Shown here piece by piece: positions 9,957 through 18,385 of a DNA stretch of 64,000 nucleotides; the stretch's first letter is position 1; the number at the start of each line of letters is the position of its first letter. Made by a program: the position numbers and the translations under genes. The notes beneath the pieces are model-generated. The model saw only the letters and a list, made by a program, of their open reading frames with translations. It did not search any database and was not told the origin of the DNA. The stretch spans positions 62,001 to 126,000 of the forward strand of contig NZ_CP031168.1 of assembly GCF_022354825.1 (NCBI RefSeq), written 5' to 3'. Origin of the DNA: Paenibacillus sp. H1-7 (GTDB taxonomy: Bacteria > Bacillota > Bacilli > Paenibacillales > NBRC-103111).

Positions 9957-10322
9957 ATGCAAATTCAGATCAACCAGCAAGGAGACTCGAAAGTAGCCGT
10001 AGTTACAAGCTCTGACATCATAATCAACGACGTTCAAGACGCGCTCGATCTGATGGCTTCACTCAAATACGAGGATTGCTACAAAATCCTTCTCCACAAG
10101 TCGAATATTACGGAATCGTTTTTCGATTTGAGTACCCGGCTGGCAGGCGAAATATTGCAAAAATATACGAATTACCATGTGAAGCTGGCCATTGTCGGCA
10201 ACTTTGACATGTATGGAAGCAAAAGCTTGAAGGATTTTATTTATGAAAGCAACCATGGCAAGCAGGTGTTCTTTTTGCCCGACGAATCGACGGCGCTTCA
10301 AGCGCTTCATAGTGTGAATTAG
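9957..10322 (+). CDS. DUF4180 domain protein
   Basis: A 121-residue protein matching the DUF4180 pattern: an N-terminal strand pair (VAVVTSSDIII), a helix (DALDLMASL), then a SpoIIAA/STAS-like middle with KILLHKSNI and a segment VKLAIVGNFD, ending in a helix with FFLPDESTALQAL. The function is unknown. It lies 47 bp after the previous gene, in the same direction and before a shared terminator, so it is probably cotranscribed. Confidence 0.75.
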   Translation: MQIQINQQGDSKVAVVTSSDIIINDVQDALDLMASLKYEDCYKILLHKSNITESFFDLSTRLAGEILQKYTNYHVKLAIVGNFDMYGSKSLKDFIYESNHGKQVFFLPDESTALQALHSVN

Positions 10323-10369
10323 GCAGCGGGCTAGGGAGCGCATTCTCAGCCGAGCAGATCAGGGCAAGC

Positions 10370-10405
10370 AAAAAACCGGGGAAGCAGCGGCTCCCCCGGT
10401 TTTTT
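10370..10405 (+). terminator. Rho-independent terminator
   Basis: Stem AAAAAACCGGGG (10370-10381) / CCCCGGTTTTTT (10394-10405). It ends the three-gene cluster and can also serve the leftward monooxygenase gene. Confidence 0.9.
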
Positions 10406-10430
10406 CCTGTGCAATAAATGGAGCAATGAA

Positions 10431-10742
10431 TTAGGCTTGCGGGATCCCTTTGCCACCGATAGGCGTTACCTGGATAGATTCAACCCCGGCTATTAACGGC
10501 ATGGCGCGCTGAATGGCCGCTTTGGTTTCCTCCAGCTGCAGGGAAGCCTTATGCGCCTCCTCGTGGCTCCATACCTCGGTGACCCAGATGGTATCTGGCT
10601 CCGTCTCCGACACATTGACTATGTAGACTTCGCAATCCGGATCGGTCTGTGCGCCAACAGCCGCCTCTAACAGAATGGCTGCCAGAGCGTCCCGCTGGCC
10701 GGCTTGAGCCGTAAACTTCACGTACATCCCGTATTTGCTCAT
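10431..10742 (-). CDS. Antibiotic biosynthesis monooxygenase (ABM) domain protein, YgiN-like
   Basis: A 103-residue dimeric alpha/beta-barrel protein. ABM-fold features: N-terminal strand YGMYVKFTAQAGQRD, central PDCEVYIVN strand, and WVTEVWSHEEAHKASLQ leading into the helix before the C-terminal strand. Family members are cofactor-free quinol monooxygenases or small-molecule binding proteins; the substrate here is unknown. AGGTG precedes the ATG. It is monocistronic. Confidence 0.8.
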   Translation of the reverse strand: MSKYGMYVKFTAQAGQRDALAAILLEAAVGAQTDPDCEVYIVNVSETEPDTIWVTEVWSHEEAHKASLQLEETKAAIQRAMPLIAGVESIQVTPIGGKGIPQA

Positions 10743-10880
10743 TCCTACACCTCTTATCGTTCATTTGGTATACAACACTATTATTTTCTCTTACTAGGTG
10801 GACAATATCAACTGACAATCTCTCTGATAGAAGCATGGTAATGATCCGTGTTCAATAACACGTAGTAGCACGGGGTTTGA

Positions 10881-11165
10881 CTCAGTGAGCGGGTAACGGT
10901 CAGCGTCAATATTGACGGGCTGGTTCAATCGGGTCTGGTCGTTCGGGACATCCCGGAAGAGAACCGGAGAGAGGTTAAGCTGACCTTAACGCCGGAGGGG
11001 AAAGACACAGCGAGGAAGTCGATGGAAAACGCCAATTCGTACCGGGCGATGGCGGCGATCCTGGACACTATGAGCGAAGAGGACCGTGCGGAGCTGCTCC
11101 GTATCAATAAGGAGATATTGCGTCAGCTGGAGGCTTCAGTGCAAGCAGCGGCCGCTTCTGATTAA
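10881..11165 (+). pseudogene. Truncated MarR-family regulator
   Basis: An open frame without a start codon encodes LSERVTVS, then DGLVQSGLVVRDIPEENRRE, then a wing (VKLTLTPEGKD) and the C-terminal dimerisation helix, ending with TAA at 11165. This is the second half of a MarR winged-helix regulator. A stop codon lies directly upstream (10878-10880), the N-terminal half is absent, and a few residues of the recognition helix also seem to be deleted. A terminator follows. The N-terminal half is not found between 10743 and 10880. Confidence 0.7.
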
Positions 11166-11171
11166 ATGAAT

Positions 11172-11204
11172 AAGACGCCATTCCCGCTCAGAGGAAGGCG
11201 TCTT
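11172..11204 (+). terminator. Rho-independent terminator
   Basis: AAGACGCC (11172-11179) pairs with GGCGTCTT (11197-11204), followed by a T run. It lies between the MarR remnant and the convergent yvgN-like gene. Confidence 0.8.
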
Positions 11205-11223
11205 TTTTTGTCAACATTGTCAA

Positions 11224-12066
11224 TTAAAAGTCAAAGTTGTCCGGATCGGGTCCAACGCGAAGATTTTGGTTCAACGCATCGATCCGGTCCATATCGTCTT
11301 GGCTCAGTTCGAAATCGAACAGAGCCGCATTTTCGATGATCCGGTGCTCTTTAATAGACTTCGGAATCGTCACGACGCCGTGCTGCACATCCCAACGAAG
11401 AATGATTTGGGCAACGGATTTGTTATATTTCGCAGCCAAGTCCTTCAATTCCGGGTTATCGAGCAGCTCGCCCTGCATTAACGGAGACCAGGCTTCGAGC
11501 TGAATCCCGTGCTCCTTCGTGAATTGGAGCAGCTCCTTTTGGGTTAAGCGCGGGTGGAACTCGACCTGATTGACCATAGGTTTGATAGTGGCGTCGCTCA
11601 TTACATCCTGAAGATGATGGATTTGGAAATTACTTACCCCGATAGCTTTGACCCGTCCTTGTGCGTACAAAGCTTCCAGAGCTCTCCACGCCTCTTTATA
11701 TTTGCCCTGTACCGGCCAATGTATGAGATAAAGATCGAGATAGTCGAGACCCAATTTTTGCAGGCTCGTCTCGTAAGCGGCTAATGTCGCTTCATATCCC
11801 AGATCGGCGTTCCATACCTTCGAGGTGATGAAAAGATCCTCCCGCTTGAGTCCGGTAGCCGCCAACGCTTGGCGAATGCCTTCGCCGACGCTTTCTTCAT
11901 TGGCATAAATAGCCGCGGTATCGATACTGCGGTACCCGTGCTGAATAGCTGTAATGACTGCTTGAACGAGAGTCGGTCCTTCTTCTACTTTGAACACGCC
12001 GAGCCCCAGACCCGGCATTTGGATTCCGTTATGCAGCGTTACAGTGTCTTGAAGATGAGTAATCAT
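11224..12066 (-). CDS. yvgN: Aldo/keto reductase, YvgN-type glyoxal/methylglyoxal reductase
   Basis: A 280-residue aldo/keto reductase very close to B. subtilis YvgN along its whole length. Motifs: MPGLGLGVFKVEEG start, Asp/Tyr in SIDTAAIY, Lys in FITSKVW, His in YLIHWP, GVSNFQIHHL and the cofactor segment IPKSIKEHRI. YvgN reduces methylglyoxal and related carbonyls with NADPH. The start at 12066 follows AGGAGGC; the AT-rich 26-codon upstream extension has no ribosome site. It is monocistronic. Confidence 0.9.
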   Translation of the reverse strand: MITHLQDTVTLHNGIQMPGLGLGVFKVEEGPTLVQAVITAIQHGYRSIDTAAIYANEESVGEGIRQALAATGLKREDLFITSKVWNADLGYEATLAAYETSLQKLGLDYLDLYLIHWPVQGKYKEAWRALEALYAQGRVKAIGVSNFQIHHLQDVMSDATIKPMVNQVEFHPRLTQKELLQFTKEHGIQLEAWSPLMQGELLDNPELKDLAAKYNKSVAQIILRWDVQHGVVTIPKSIKEHRIIENAALFDFELSQDDMDRIDALNQNLRVGPDPDNFDF

Positions 12067-12210
12067 AAGAATATAGCCTCCTATAGGTTGGTATGATGAG
12101 TAGTGTTGATACAAATGCAAGCAAATATAAATGCAAATTAGCATTACCTGTTTATGAATCGATTAGAAAATGTTAACCCGCCCGCTGTAGGAAATCGAGC
12201 GGATAATGAA

Positions 12211-13458
12211 TTATCCGTTTTGTGCGCTTAGGCTATTAGCATGGGCATCCCGGTTCGCTGCAGCGGGACTGCGTCCGGAGGCGTCTTTCTTCTCCAAAGC
12301 TCTTGCCCAGCCGGTCAACAGCACGGCTCCGAACACCATCAAGGCGCCTACCCACGTCGTATGAATGAGCCCCATCGAATCGGTAACGACCCCGCCTAGA
12401 TAAGCTCCTATCGCAATGCCGGCGTTAAACGCGGCGATATTGACGGCGGAGGCGACATCCTTGGCCTTCGGCGCGAACCGTTCGGCGAGCATGACCACAT
12501 ACACCTGTAAGCCTGGCACGTTCATAAAGGCGAACAATCCCATGAAAAAGATCGTGATCAGCCCTGCCGTCTTGAACGGTGCGGTGAAGGTCAGCGCCAG
12601 CAGCACGACGGCTTGAATCGCGAACATATAGAATAGAGCTGCAGCGGGCTTACGATTGGCGGCCTTGCCTCCGATCACATTGCCGACCGCTATGGCGATT
12701 CCGTAGACGAGCAGGATGATGGCTACGGTTTTTTCGCCAAAGCCGGTTATCTCGTGCAGCAGCGGGGATAAATAGGTAAAGACGACGAAGGTGCCCCCGT
12801 AGCCTAAAGCCGTGATGCTAAAGGCAAGCAGCAGCCGTCCGGTAGTGACCAGCTTTACTTGATCGCTCAGACGGGTCGACACTCCCTTGCTCAAATTGGA
12901 AGAGACAAGGATCAAATTGGCGATAAGAGCAATAATCCCGACGGCCACGATTCCGATAAAAGCAGCACGCCAGCCAAGCTGTTGACCCAAGAAGGTCCCG
13001 ATCGGTACCCCGGTTACCGTCGCAACGGTAAGCCCGGAGAACATAATCGAAATGGCGCTCGCCCTCCGATTCTCGGGCACCAGGTCGGCCGCTATCGTCG
13101 AGCCGATCGACATGAATACGCCATGTGCCAATGCCGAGATGACACGGGCTGCCAGCAGCAGGACAATCCCGCTGGAAAGCGCGGCGAGCAGATTGCCTGC
13201 GATAAATACCAGCATAATCCACAGCAAAAGCGTTTTGCGCGGAATGCCGGAAGTCAATGACGTTAACACAGGGGCTCCGAACGTGACTCCAAGAGCATAT
13301 AAAGTAACGGTTAGTCCGGAAGTGGTAACGGATATATGGAGGTCTTCAGCAATGAGCGGCAGCAGCCCGACGCTGATAAACTCGGTTGTTCCAATCGCAA
13401 AGGCGCTGACGGCCAAAGCCAGCAACGCTAAGGTACTTCGGTTTCTCTCTAGTGACAT
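12211..13458 (-). CDS. MFS exporter, AraJ/DHA1 type
   Basis: A 415-residue transporter with 12 predicted membrane helices. It has the DHA1-family opening (FAIGTTEFISVGLLPLIA) and the motif-A/C regions typical of sugar or drug efflux permeases (LVPENRRASAISIMFSG, VTGVPIGTFLGQ). It probably exports a small hydrophobic or toxic compound by proton antiport. It is transcribed divergently from an HxlR-type regulator 141 bp away, the usual arrangement for a ligand-induced exporter. The hydrophilic C-terminal tail (about residues 390-415) is unremarkable. Confidence 0.86.
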   Translation of the reverse strand: MSLERNRSTLALLALAVSAFAIGTTEFISVGLLPLIAEDLHISVTTSGLTVTLYALGVTFGAPVLTSLTSGIPRKTLLLWIMLVFIAGNLLAALSSGIVLLLAARVISALAHGVFMSIGSTIAADLVPENRRASAISIMFSGLTVATVTGVPIGTFLGQQLGWRAAFIGIVAVGIIALIANLILVSSNLSKGVSTRLSDQVKLVTTGRLLLAFSITALGYGGTFVVFTYLSPLLHEITGFGEKTVAIILLVYGIAIAVGNVIGGKAANRKPAAALFYMFAIQAVVLLALTFTAPFKTAGLITIFFMGLFAFMNVPGLQVYVVMLAERFAPKAKDVASAVNIAAFNAGIAIGAYLGGVVTDSMGLIHTTWVGALMVFGAVLLTGWARALEKKDASGRSPAAANRDAHANSLSAQNG

Positions 13459-13533
13459 GGTTTCACTCCTAGCTGCAATATTGTGATATCCGGCCGGTAA
13501 GTGCTATTATCAATTATTAGGATGAAATTGAAC

Positions 13534-13553
13534 AGTACGTACTTTGAAGTACT
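13534..13553. promoter_or_regulatory. Candidate HxlR operator between exporter and regulator genes
   Basis: AGTACGTACT (13534-13543, a perfect palindrome) is followed five bases later by AGTACT (13548-13553), midway in the divergent promoter region. HxlR/YodB-type regulators bind short GTAC-containing inverted repeats, so this is the likeliest control site. The assignment is inference. Confidence 0.45.
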
Positions 13554-13599
13554 ATAGGCACTGAAAAGTTCCTATACAGTCAGCAGGGGAGGACTAGCG

Positions 13600-13992
13600 A
13601 TGGTGAAAGAGGCGGTTTTGAAGAAGAAATACAATATTTCTGTAGAAGCAACATTGGAGGTAATTGGCGGGAAGTGGAAGTGCGTCATCTTGTGCCATTT
13701 AACGCATGGGAAGAAACGGACGAGCGATCTGAAGCGGCTTATGCCCGGCATTACGCAAAAAATGCTGACTCAGCAGCTGCGGGAGCTGGAAGATGACGGC
13801 ATCGTCAATCGCATCGTCTACAATCAGGTGCCTCCGAAAGTGGAATATGAGCTGAGCGAATACGGATGGAGCTTGAAATCGATTCTCGATTCCTTATGCT
13901 CCTGGGGAGAGAGACACATTATTCGGGAATACGGAGACAAGTTTGCCGTGTTGGAAGACAACATATTGAACAAGAAGGACGATGAGAGCTGA
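13600..13992 (+). CDS. HxlR-family winged-helix regulator
   Basis: 130 residues with the HxlR signature: VIGGKWKCVILCHL, then FxRLxPGIT-like LKRLMPGITQKMLTQQLRELEDDGIV and the wing VPPKVEYELSEYG. Members sense electrophiles or other small molecules and repress adjacent genes. A Cys in the first helix (KWKCVILC) could be redox-active, as in YodB/HypR, but this is a guess. GGGGAGGA precedes the ATG. It probably controls the divergent exporter and itself. Confidence 0.88.
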   Translation: MVKEAVLKKKYNISVEATLEVIGGKWKCVILCHLTHGKKRTSDLKRLMPGITQKMLTQQLRELEDDGIVNRIVYNQVPPKVEYELSEYGWSLKSILDSLCSWGERHIIREYGDKFAVLEDNILNKKDDES

Positions 13993-14135
13993 CCGCCGAT
14001 ATCGCGGCTGCTGGCAGCGCGGAGCAGCCTTGCGGAGGGGGAACACCTGTCCTATAGATGCAAAAATGACCGGAACGGGCGCTCGCCGCGGTTCACGATC
14101 ATGTAATAGAAGGGGCCAGGGAGCCGTATTTTCGT

Positions 14136-14411
14136 TTATGTTGAAGAAGTTTCTTTGGCTGCCTTCGACAGCTCCGCTTTTAATGTTTCTTTGACCTCAA
14201 CAGGCAGCTCCAGCCAATGAATTCCCCACAAAGCGGCTTCCATGGCGTACAGTGCATTTAAAGTCAAGCGGCCGGGGTAGTGTTCCTGCATGGCTATATA
14301 TGCTTGGACCGAGCCCATTGCATTCAGGTCATCGTAGCTGTGAATGCCGATCTCTTTTAACATGAATTCGCTTTTGGGCCCGATATTTTTTAAATTCAAC
14401 GTTTTTTTCAA
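14136..14411 (-). CDS. TfoX C-terminal domain protein
   Basis: About 91 residues covering the whole TfoX-C (helix-hairpin-helix-like) domain: LNLKNIGPKSEFMLKEIGIHS, then a helical part with ALYAMEAALWGIHW. Stand-alone TfoX-C proteins are common in Firmicutes and of unknown role. A TTG start at 14411 is chosen: AAGGAG lies 8 nt upstream and the stop codon of the WYL regulator ends 3 nt before it. Longer readings overlap the regulator gene in another frame and are not supported. The gene is coupled to the WYL regulator. Confidence 0.78.
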   Translation of the reverse strand: MKKTLNLKNIGPKSEFMLKEIGIHSYDDLNAMGSVQAYIAMQEHYPGRLTLNALYAMEAALWGIHWLELPVEVKETLKAELSKAAKETSST

Positions 14412-14413
14412 TT

Positions 14414-15370
14414 TCAGTTCTCCTTCATATACAACGATTGGAGCTCTTCGATATGGCTTTTCATAAGCTGCAGCAGCGCATCGGGCTGTTGGACAACCGC
14501 ATCTTTGCTCAAGGACAGGAAGAACGTGGCTGCCCACGGCAGGAACGAGGGTCTGATTTGCCTCACAATATGGCCGGAGCCGTCTTCCTCTATCGTCAGC
14601 CCTTGTGACAACCATAAGTCAGACCGGCATCTAAGCACACCTCTTGCTGTTAAGGCAACCTCCAATGGAAGGGCTTCCTCGGTCTCATCCTCCCACAAAA
14701 TGAAATCCTTAACGGTTAACTTATCCAGCCGGTCGCGCTGATATGTCCGCTGGCTCGGCTCCACGTTGCGGAATCGTTCCGCCCGGAGAGTCAGTACCTT
14801 GCCGGTATCGCAATCGATGGAGGGGCAATACCAGATACCGTTCATGGAGTACAGGCCCATCGGCTGGATGTCCCGCTGTTTTGATGCGTTCTCCGATGCA
14901 TACGTTACGGACAGAGCTTGACGGTCTAATGCGGCGTTCAACAGCTGCCGGAGATAAGGCGTATCGTAATCATGGGGCGGAACCCAGAACAAGAGCTTGG
15001 ATTGCAGCTCGGAAATCCGCTGCTGCGTATCGCGGGGTAAATAGTTAAAAAATTTGTTCAGCGCGGAGCGGCTCTCCGATTCGAAAGGGAGCTGACGGTA
15101 ATTTTGCAGCGATTGGCAGGCGAAGAAGAGCGCGATAGCTTCGTTCTCGGTAAATGCAATCGGAGGTAGTGTACGCTCCTTCAATACCTGATAGCCTCCA
15201 TGGGAACCCATTTCCGAATAAAGGGGAATACCAAGCTCGCCCAGCTCCTGCAAATCGCGGAGCATTGTTCTACGTGAAACGTTGAGCTCTTCGGCCAGCT
15301 GCTTCACGGTATATTTTTTTCTGGAGTTCAGGGTCAGAATCAATGCGATCAAACGCTGGGTCTTGTTCAT
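14414..15370 (-). CDS. WYL-domain transcriptional regulator (YafY-like)
   Basis: 318 residues: an N-terminal HTH (about 1-55, with TVKQLAEELNVSRRTMLRDLQEL), a linker, and a WYL domain (about 135-215, with QPMGLYSMNGIWYCPSIDCD), then a C-terminal extension (WCX-like). WYL domains bind ligands such as nucleic-acid or nucleotide signals. The gene faces the small ABM-like gene at 15510 across a 139-bp region, so that gene is its likely target, together with the downstream tfoX-C gene. Confidence 0.87.
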   Translation of the reverse strand: MNKTQRLIALILTLNSRKKYTVKQLAEELNVSRRTMLRDLQELGELGIPLYSEMGSHGGYQVLKERTLPPIAFTENEAIALFFACQSLQNYRQLPFESESRSALNKFFNYLPRDTQQRISELQSKLLFWVPPHDYDTPYLRQLLNAALDRQALSVTYASENASKQRDIQPMGLYSMNGIWYCPSIDCDTGKVLTLRAERFRNVEPSQRTYQRDRLDKLTVKDFILWEDETEEALPLEVALTARGVLRCRSDLWLSQGLTIEEDGSGHIVRQIRPSFLPWAATFFLSLSKDAVVQQPDALLQLMKSHIEELQSLYMKEN

Positions 15371-15509
15371 TCCATAGCGCCTCCTTTCCTTTCTAAGTTT
15401 ATCCTACATGTGTGACAAGGTTTGACACCATTCCATGCTATTCTGTGTATGAGAAGGGCAACCGGCCGGTTATGATCTTCGATGAGGAGAATGAACAGGA
15501 GAGATAAGA

Positions 15510-15824
15510 ATGAACAAAACATGCACAGAGATTACGCACTACAAGCTGCAATCGCCCGCGGATACGGAGCTGTACTTGAAAACCGTTGATGTGCTTAATC
15601 GGGTACTGCCGCAAATCAAAGGATTTATTAGCCGTGACGTATATTACTCTTCCGAGGCGGAGACTTGGGTAGAGGTGATTCAATGGGAGGATCTTCCGAC
15701 TGCCAAGGATGCGGAAAAGACGCTGATGAGCATGCCCGAATGCAAGGAAGGATTCCGGCTGCTGAATATGGAGACCGTATCGCTGCATTATTATGACAAA
15801 GTTTCTGAATTGAAGGTTAGATAA
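15510..15824 (+). CDS. Small ABM/Dabb-like hypothetical protein
   Basis: A 104-residue soluble protein. The pattern (EITHYKL strand, helix DVLNRVLPQIKGF, strand RDVYYSSEAETWVEVIQWED, helix AKDAEKTLMSMPECKEGFRLL) fits a dimeric alpha/beta barrel as in ABM or EthD proteins. The function is unknown. AGGAGAG precedes the ATG. It is divergent from, and probably controlled by, the WYL regulator. Confidence 0.7.
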   Translation: MNKTCTEITHYKLQSPADTELYLKTVDVLNRVLPQIKGFISRDVYYSSEAETWVEVIQWEDLPTAKDAEKTLMSMPECKEGFRLLNMETVSLHYYDKVSELKVR

Positions 15825-15857
15825 CTGCTGCCACCCTTGTTTCCTGAAGAAAACAGC

Positions 15858-15889
15858 AAAGAGGGCACCCGTCACAGGGTGCCTTCTTT
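15858..15889. terminator. Bidirectional rho-independent terminator
   Basis: AAAGAGGGCACCC (15858-15870) / GGGTGCCTTCTTT (15877-15889) with a 6-base loop, between convergent genes. Confidence 0.88.
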
Positions 15890-15895
15890 ACCTTA

Positions 15896-16339
15896 TCACG
15901 ACTCAATGCCAAGTAAAGTGGCGAGCCGGACAATGTCCAGAATACCGACAATATCGCCGTTCTCGAGATACAGTCCCGACAACAGTGCAGGCTCTGCGGT
16001 TCCGCCGGCATCGGGAGGAGGCTGTACGTTAGCTGTGCCGGTCACCTTGATCACCTCGTCGACCATTACTCCTATGCAGCTGTCGGCAAGCTGTAAGATC
16101 ACGATACGGGCCGAGCGTTCGGCAGGCGCAGGATCGGAGCCAAGCAGAACGGAAAGAAGATATACCGGAAGCACCGCGTTGCGCAAATGAATGACGCCCC
16201 GAAAGTAGGGATGCGAAGCGGGAAGGGTCGTAATCGCAGGAACCCGTATCACTTCCTTGATCCAATGAATGGCTAAAGCGTATTTCTCGGCGCCGACACG
16301 AACCTCGATGAATTTATGACCGATAGGCTCCTTCATCAT
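15896..16339 (-). CDS. CheW-like chemotaxis coupling protein
   Basis: About 147 residues covering a single CheW domain: KFIEVRVGAEKYALAIHWIKEVIRV, then YFRGVIHLRNAVLPVYLLSVLLG, VMVDEVIKVTG and GLYLENGDIVGILDI. CheW links receptors to the CheA kinase. The ATG at 16339 lies 11 nt after the stop of the upstream receptor gene; an in-frame TTG at 16369 would overlap the receptor and is less likely. Neighbour and overlap suggest this CheW is dedicated to that receptor. The ribosome site is weak, so translation is probably coupled. Confidence 0.88.
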   Translation of the reverse strand: MMKEPIGHKFIEVRVGAEKYALAIHWIKEVIRVPAITTLPASHPYFRGVIHLRNAVLPVYLLSVLLGSDPAPAERSARIVILQLADSCIGVMVDEVIKVTGTANVQPPPDAGGTAEPALLSGLYLENGDIVGILDIVRLATLLGIES

Positions 16340-16349
16340 AAGGTGCGCC

Positions 16350-17918
16350 CTAAACTTTAAAGGCGGCAACCGATCGGTTCAGCTGCTCGGCAAGCACAGA
16401 CAGCGACTGGGACGACCCGGCGGTTTCCTGCGATGCGGCAGCCGATTGCTCGCAGGAGGCGGCAATCATCTCCACCGACTCCATAACGCTTGACGACTGG
16501 GCGGACTGCTCTTCGATGGCCGCTGCAATTTCCATGATCTTGGATGAAGCTTGCTGAATCATGGAGATGATGTTCTCGAAGGCGGCACCACTTTTATCCG
16601 TATTAATAACCGCCTCGTTCGTAGCCCCGACGCTGTCCTTCATATTGCTCTGCATGCCTTTAATAATGGAGGAAATTTCCTTCGTGGCCTTAGTGCTGCG
16701 CTCCGCCAGCTTGCGGACCTCGTCGGCAACCACGGCGAAGCCTCTTCCTTGATCCCCGGCCCTTGCGGCTTCAATGGCGGCGTTAAGAGCGAGCAGGTTG
16801 GTTTGCTCGGCAATTTCATCTATCACTTCGATGATTTCCCCGACTTTATCCGAATCCTTCTCCAGCATGCCGATTTGCTGCTTCAATTCGGTAATGCCTT
16901 TGATGGAGCCTTTAATCACATTGCCGCCTTCGTGGGCGACCATGGACATATTTTCCGATAAGGTTGCGGCCTCCTCAGCATTTTTGGTGATCGAGTCTAT
17001 ACCGTCATTCAATTCCTTGAACAGCTGATTGATTTGCTGCGCGGAGTAAGCCTGACTCTGGCTGCCGCTGGCAATTTCCTCGGTGGCGGCCGAAATTTGC
17101 TGCGATGCCGCAGCGACATGCTGGGCCGACGTCATAATGTTTTGCACGAACGATTGGTAATTTGACAGCATCAAGTTAAAGGAGCGGGACAGGTCGCCGA
17201 TTTCATCCTTGCTCGTATCCGGCAGCCTTGAGGTAAGATCTCCTTCGTTGCTGGACAGCTCCTTCAATTTATGTACGACCGTTTGCAACGGCTTCAGCTT
17301 GTAAATGAGCAGCCACACCGACGCGAGCATAATCAGTGCTACGACAACGATCAGAACGATCGTAGACACCAAATAGAAGTGGAAAGAGGCTTGCGCTTGC
17401 TCCGCATCTTTTTCGGCTCTGGCGTTCATCTTGTCCTGAAATTGATAGATGGGGTCCATAATCGTTTTTTTGTTCTTCTCGTAATTATCGTCGAACATGA
17501 GCCTGCGTGCTTCGTCCATATTGCCTTTGGCGACGGCGTCCATGGCGGCTTCCTCCGTCTTGACCAGCGTATCGGACAGCTGCTTGGCTTTCTCAATCAA
17601 GCTAAGCTCGGCTTCGGGAGTGTTCAGTTCTTTCAGTCGGGTAACGACACGGTCTCTCGTTTTGGTCTCGTTCACTTCGCGCCAATAGTTGTCATAATAC
17701 GTTTTTTGGCCGAATTGGACATATTTTCGGGCTTCATTCGTTAAATAGTCGGAGGCATTAACCAGATCGAAGCCGATTTGCTTCAGCTCCGCTCTGCGCT
17801 CCGACGTTTCCTGAACACCCTCATAGTTGCTGCGAAGCATGAAAGTGCATGCCACTAACAAAACCGAAACGATAATAAACACAGATCCGATGACTTTTAA
17901 CAAGGTTGCTATTTTCAT
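16350..17918 (-). CDS. Methyl-accepting chemotaxis protein
   Basis: A 522-residue chemoreceptor: TM1 (about 8-30), a helical extracellular sensor of about 150 residues (four-helix-bundle type with paired Glu/Lys-rich helices), TM2 (about 182-206), HAMP (about 207-260) and a cytoplasmic signalling domain with the conserved hairpin tip [27 protein letters not shown]. It senses an extracellular or membrane cue and controls CheA. GGAGGCGAG precedes the ATG. It is cotranscribed with the cheW-like gene. A possible attenuator lies upstream (17988-18081). Confidence 0.92.
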   Translation of the reverse strand: MKIATLLKVIGSVFIIVSVLLVACTFMLRSNYEGVQETSERRAELKQIGFDLVNASDYLTNEARKYVQFGQKTYYDNYWREVNETKTRDRVVTRLKELNTPEAELSLIEKAKQLSDTLVKTEEAAMDAVAKGNMDEARRLMFDDNYEKNKKTIMDPIYQFQDKMNARAEKDAEQAQASFHFYLVSTIVLIVVVALIMLASVWLLIYKLKPLQTVVHKLKELSSNEGDLTSRLPDTSKDEIGDLSRSFNLMLSNYQSFVQNIMTSAQHVAAASQQISAATEEIASGSQSQAYSAQQINQLFKELNDGIDSITKNAEEAATLSENMSMVAHEGGNVIKGSIKGITELKQQIGMLEKDSDKVGEIIEVIDEIAEQTNLLALNAAIEAARAGDQGRGFAVVADEVRKLAERSTKATKEISSIIKGMQSNMKDSVGATNEAVINTDKSGAAFENIISMIQQASSKIMEIAAAIEEQSAQSSSVMESVEMIAASCEQSAAASQETAGSSQSLSVLAEQLNRSVAAFKV

Positions 17919-17987
17919 CTGTACTCGCCTCCGATTGGATGTGTTTCGAGAGCTGGTGTTACAGGACTATGTTACTTAAAGTCACCT

Positions 17988-18081
17988 CCTGGTATGGGAA
18001 AAAGAACCAACGGCTAAGCCAAGGGTTCTCCTATAAGAACGCTAACCCTAGGGAAATCTGGCAGTATAGCGGGATTACCAG
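17988..18081. ncRNA. Structured leader element between the two chemoreceptor genes (c-di-GMP-I-like or attenuator)
   Basis: A closing stem CTGGTA (17988-17993) / TACCAG (18076-18081) encloses the element. Read rightward, the order GGCTAAGCC, AACGCTAACCC, TAGCGGGATTACC resembles the conserved blocks of c-di-GMP-I (GEMM) riboswitches (GGCAAACC, ACGCAAAGCC, TAGCGGGGTTACC), which often precede chemoreceptor genes; the usual GNRA-capped stem is not visible. Read leftward, GTTCT/AGAAC and GAACC/GGTTC share a strand, and the second hairpin is followed by TTTTT, a terminator/antiterminator layout ahead of the receptor at 17918. The orientation is therefore undecided. The remaining parts of 17919-18385 show no gene. 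Confidence 0.42.
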
Positions 18082-18385
18082 CATGGCTAAGGCTGCGCTT
18101 CATTGTGTAGAAATTGTAAAAAAATGTCGAATTTGTTTATTGCAACCTCATTATACATGCGCACCTGCAGGGTGTAAACGGCCAAGTGAAAATATTTCCA
18201 AGGATCGTGTCGAAGAAATCTGTAGTAAAGATGTAGTGCTAATGGATTAACCGAAGAAAACAGGTAAAAAAAGTAGTGAATTAGTCCGATAGACAGGAAG
18301 GGAAGTGGAAGAAAATGTCGAATTGAATCAATGAAATCGATGAAGCGCAATTTCGGATGGTCGCGACAGAAGGGGCATGGGATCA

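Noticed and set aside
17906..18250. Plus-strand gene between the two chemoreceptors
   Set aside because: No ribosome site or motif; it overlaps the start of the leftward receptor gene and the structured leader.
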